In this document: one piece after another, positions 63,080-64,000 of the stretch
How the letters are laid out: every line of letters begins with the position of its first letter
Numbering within the stretch: the first letter of the stretch is position 1
Assembly (NCBI GenBank): GCA_021596325.1
Contig: JAKGDA010000012.1
Span: 682,001-746,000 of the forward strand
Reading direction: 5' to 3'
DNA from: Parafenestella ontariensis
Taxonomy: Eukaryota > Ascomycota > Dothideomycetes > Pleosporales > Cucurbitariaceae
Length of the DNA: 64,000 bases
Notes under the pieces: generated by a model
The model's database searches: none
Seen by the model: the letters and a program-made list of their open reading frames with translations, nothing else
Told to the model about the DNA's origin: nothing
Program-made: the position numbers and the translations under genes

Positions 63080-64000
63080 CTATTGTCCAATCCGGCTCGA
63101 AGGCTCCCCGATTGAATTCGTAATCAAGCCAATCCCACCCAGTATGAAGCATAGTAGTCGACTGCGAGCACTCATCCAGCCGATCAACACGACCTGAAAA
63201 CGAATATGGCAAAGGAAAGTCCCGCTATGCAGACACTGATTCCATCATACTTGTTCCGGATCGACTGTGACTCCCAGCAGTATTCCTCGAGGCTGAAGTC
63301 TTTCCCGTTCACAGTGACATTGCGCACGAAAAGGAGCCCCATACTGTCCATACCCTTGTGAATCATCACTGGGCAGCGTCGATGAACATTCAGGTCTCTG
63401 TGCTCCCAAGCTTCTTTCCGCGGGGTAATCGCAACCAAGAGTAAACCCTGAGCCACAAAAGTAACAAGGAATGCTGCGAATGTCTCGAACGACCAGCCGA
63501 AAAAGCCGAGCACTAGTGAAATGCTTATCTGAGTAGTCAGACACGCTCCTTGAAGATACAGCGTCCAGTGGCTTGGAGACTTCATCTTGCCGATATCCAC
63601 GTCGACAACGCCAACTTCACGAGTGACGTCTCGAGTTTTCCCTCGCCGGATTCGATGTTGAGCACGTGGACCCATATACCACGTTTGCCATATGTTTTGT
63701 ATGATGACGTTTGATGCCGAGTGACTTGCGCCGGAGTTGAGGTTGGTGAGGATCAAACCCTTGTCCATGGAATCGGCTGGCGGTCTATCGAAAATCACAT
63801 TGGGAGGCCCACGAGAGCTTTGCATCGCCGTGAACAATGAGCTGACCAAGAGCGTCCATCCTGGAGAGACGGGATATACCCATTGCTTCCAGTGACACCG
63901 TCGAAATCGAAACCGCGTCCATATCACTCTCCAGATTGTGCTTTCTCCCAGCAGAAGCAGAACGGTAACAACGTCGAATTGTAATCAATCATCGAAGAAC
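63080..64000 (-). CDS. membrane protein, partial, 5' end beyond the window
   Basis: The minus-strand frame runs from the window end (WRVIWTRFRFRRCHWKQW near 63920) to a stop at 63184. It contains hydrophobic segments around GWTLLVSSLFTAM, TLYLQGACLTTQISISLVLG and FETFAAFLVTFVAQGLLLVA, so at least three membrane helices are likely. It ends SFAIFVF. Directly after, a second frame reads VVLIGWMSARSRLLCFILGG and IGLITNSIG with a stop at 63080, which looks like the true continuation as a further helix pair. One missing base in the TTTT run at 63197-63200, or an unrecognised intron, would connect them. I do not recognise a function; it resembles uncharacterised membrane proteins of filamentous fungi. 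The upstream frame meets a stop near 63990, so a further 5' exon should lie outside the window. Confidence 0.5.

Noticed and set aside
1..64000. Enrichment of ACGCGT as a sign of cell-cycle control across the window
   Set aside because: About the chance number of matches is expected in 64 kb; only the copies close to RFC3 and 58546 were kept, at low confidence.

Overview
The window is nuclear DNA of a filamentous ascomycete (Pezizomycotina). It has short introns of about 45-130 bases with GT..AG borders and CTAAC/CTGAC branch sites, intergenic gaps of 0.2-2.8 kb, and families largely confined to filamentous fungi: two HET-domain proteins, a NACHT-type NLR with a DUF7708-like N-terminus, and an NWD-ankyrin protein. 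A class such as Dothideomycetes is plausible from the look of the CaMKK and small Myb-like proteins, but this is a weak inference. I see no ribosomal RNA gene, tRNA gene, CRISPR array or transposase.

Layout. 1-2.8 kb: gene-poor, ending in a CT-rich promoter. 2.8-4.3: GSK-3 kinase (+). 5.7-8.8: HET-domain protein (-). 10.2-13.2: cap-binding protein CBP80 (+), convergent with a CaMKK-type kinase (-, 13.8-16.7). 17.3-17.9: TRAPP subunit Bet5 (+). 19.4-21.6: NIPA-like magnesium transporter (+). 22.4-34.7: an accessory island, described below. 35.2-36.0: small Myb/SANT-like protein (-). 37.2-38.2 and 38.6-40.9: two unrecognised proteins (-). 41.3-43.0: aspartate kinase HOM3 (-). 44.1-45.9: Bur1/CDK9 kinase (-). 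46.3-46.6: a tiny complex I NDUFB2-like subunit (+). 46.8-47.9: cyclopropane-synthase-like methyltransferase (-). 48.5-49.6: F-box gene with several frame breaks (-). 50.4-53.2: MINDY deubiquitinase with a CaaX tail (-), divergent from TRM6 (+, 53.7-55.6). 55.8-56.5: ARPC3 (-), divergent from RFC3 (+, 56.8-58.1). 58.5-59.8: unrecognised protein (+). 60.4-62.6: second HET-type protein (+). 63.1-end: partial membrane protein (-).

The most interesting part is the island at 22.4-34.7 kb. It holds a truncated NLR-like protein (NWD domain plus ankyrin repeats, no NACHT), a full NLR whose C-terminus is a block of C2H2 zinc fingers, and a SNF2 ATPase with a RING finger. The NLR and the SNF2 gene are head-to-head. 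The island is bounded by two clusters of one short repeat, core GCACTGCAATCTTTAGCGC. Six copies lie on the left, all forward; ten lie on the right, eight of them reversed. I found no copy elsewhere in the window. Inverted clusters of this kind resemble the subterminal repeats of large DNA transposons, or could be structured regulatory elements; several copies can form a 5-bp stem with a 9-base loop, and both A:T and G:C versions of one stem pair occur.

The remaining genes are mostly conserved housekeeping functions: mRNA cap binding, vesicle tethering, threonine/methionine synthesis, transcription elongation, replication clamp loading, tRNA methylation and actin branching. Divergent pairs with short shared promoters are common. 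Several genes appear to need a single-base correction to keep their frame, which could mean real decay or assembly indels.
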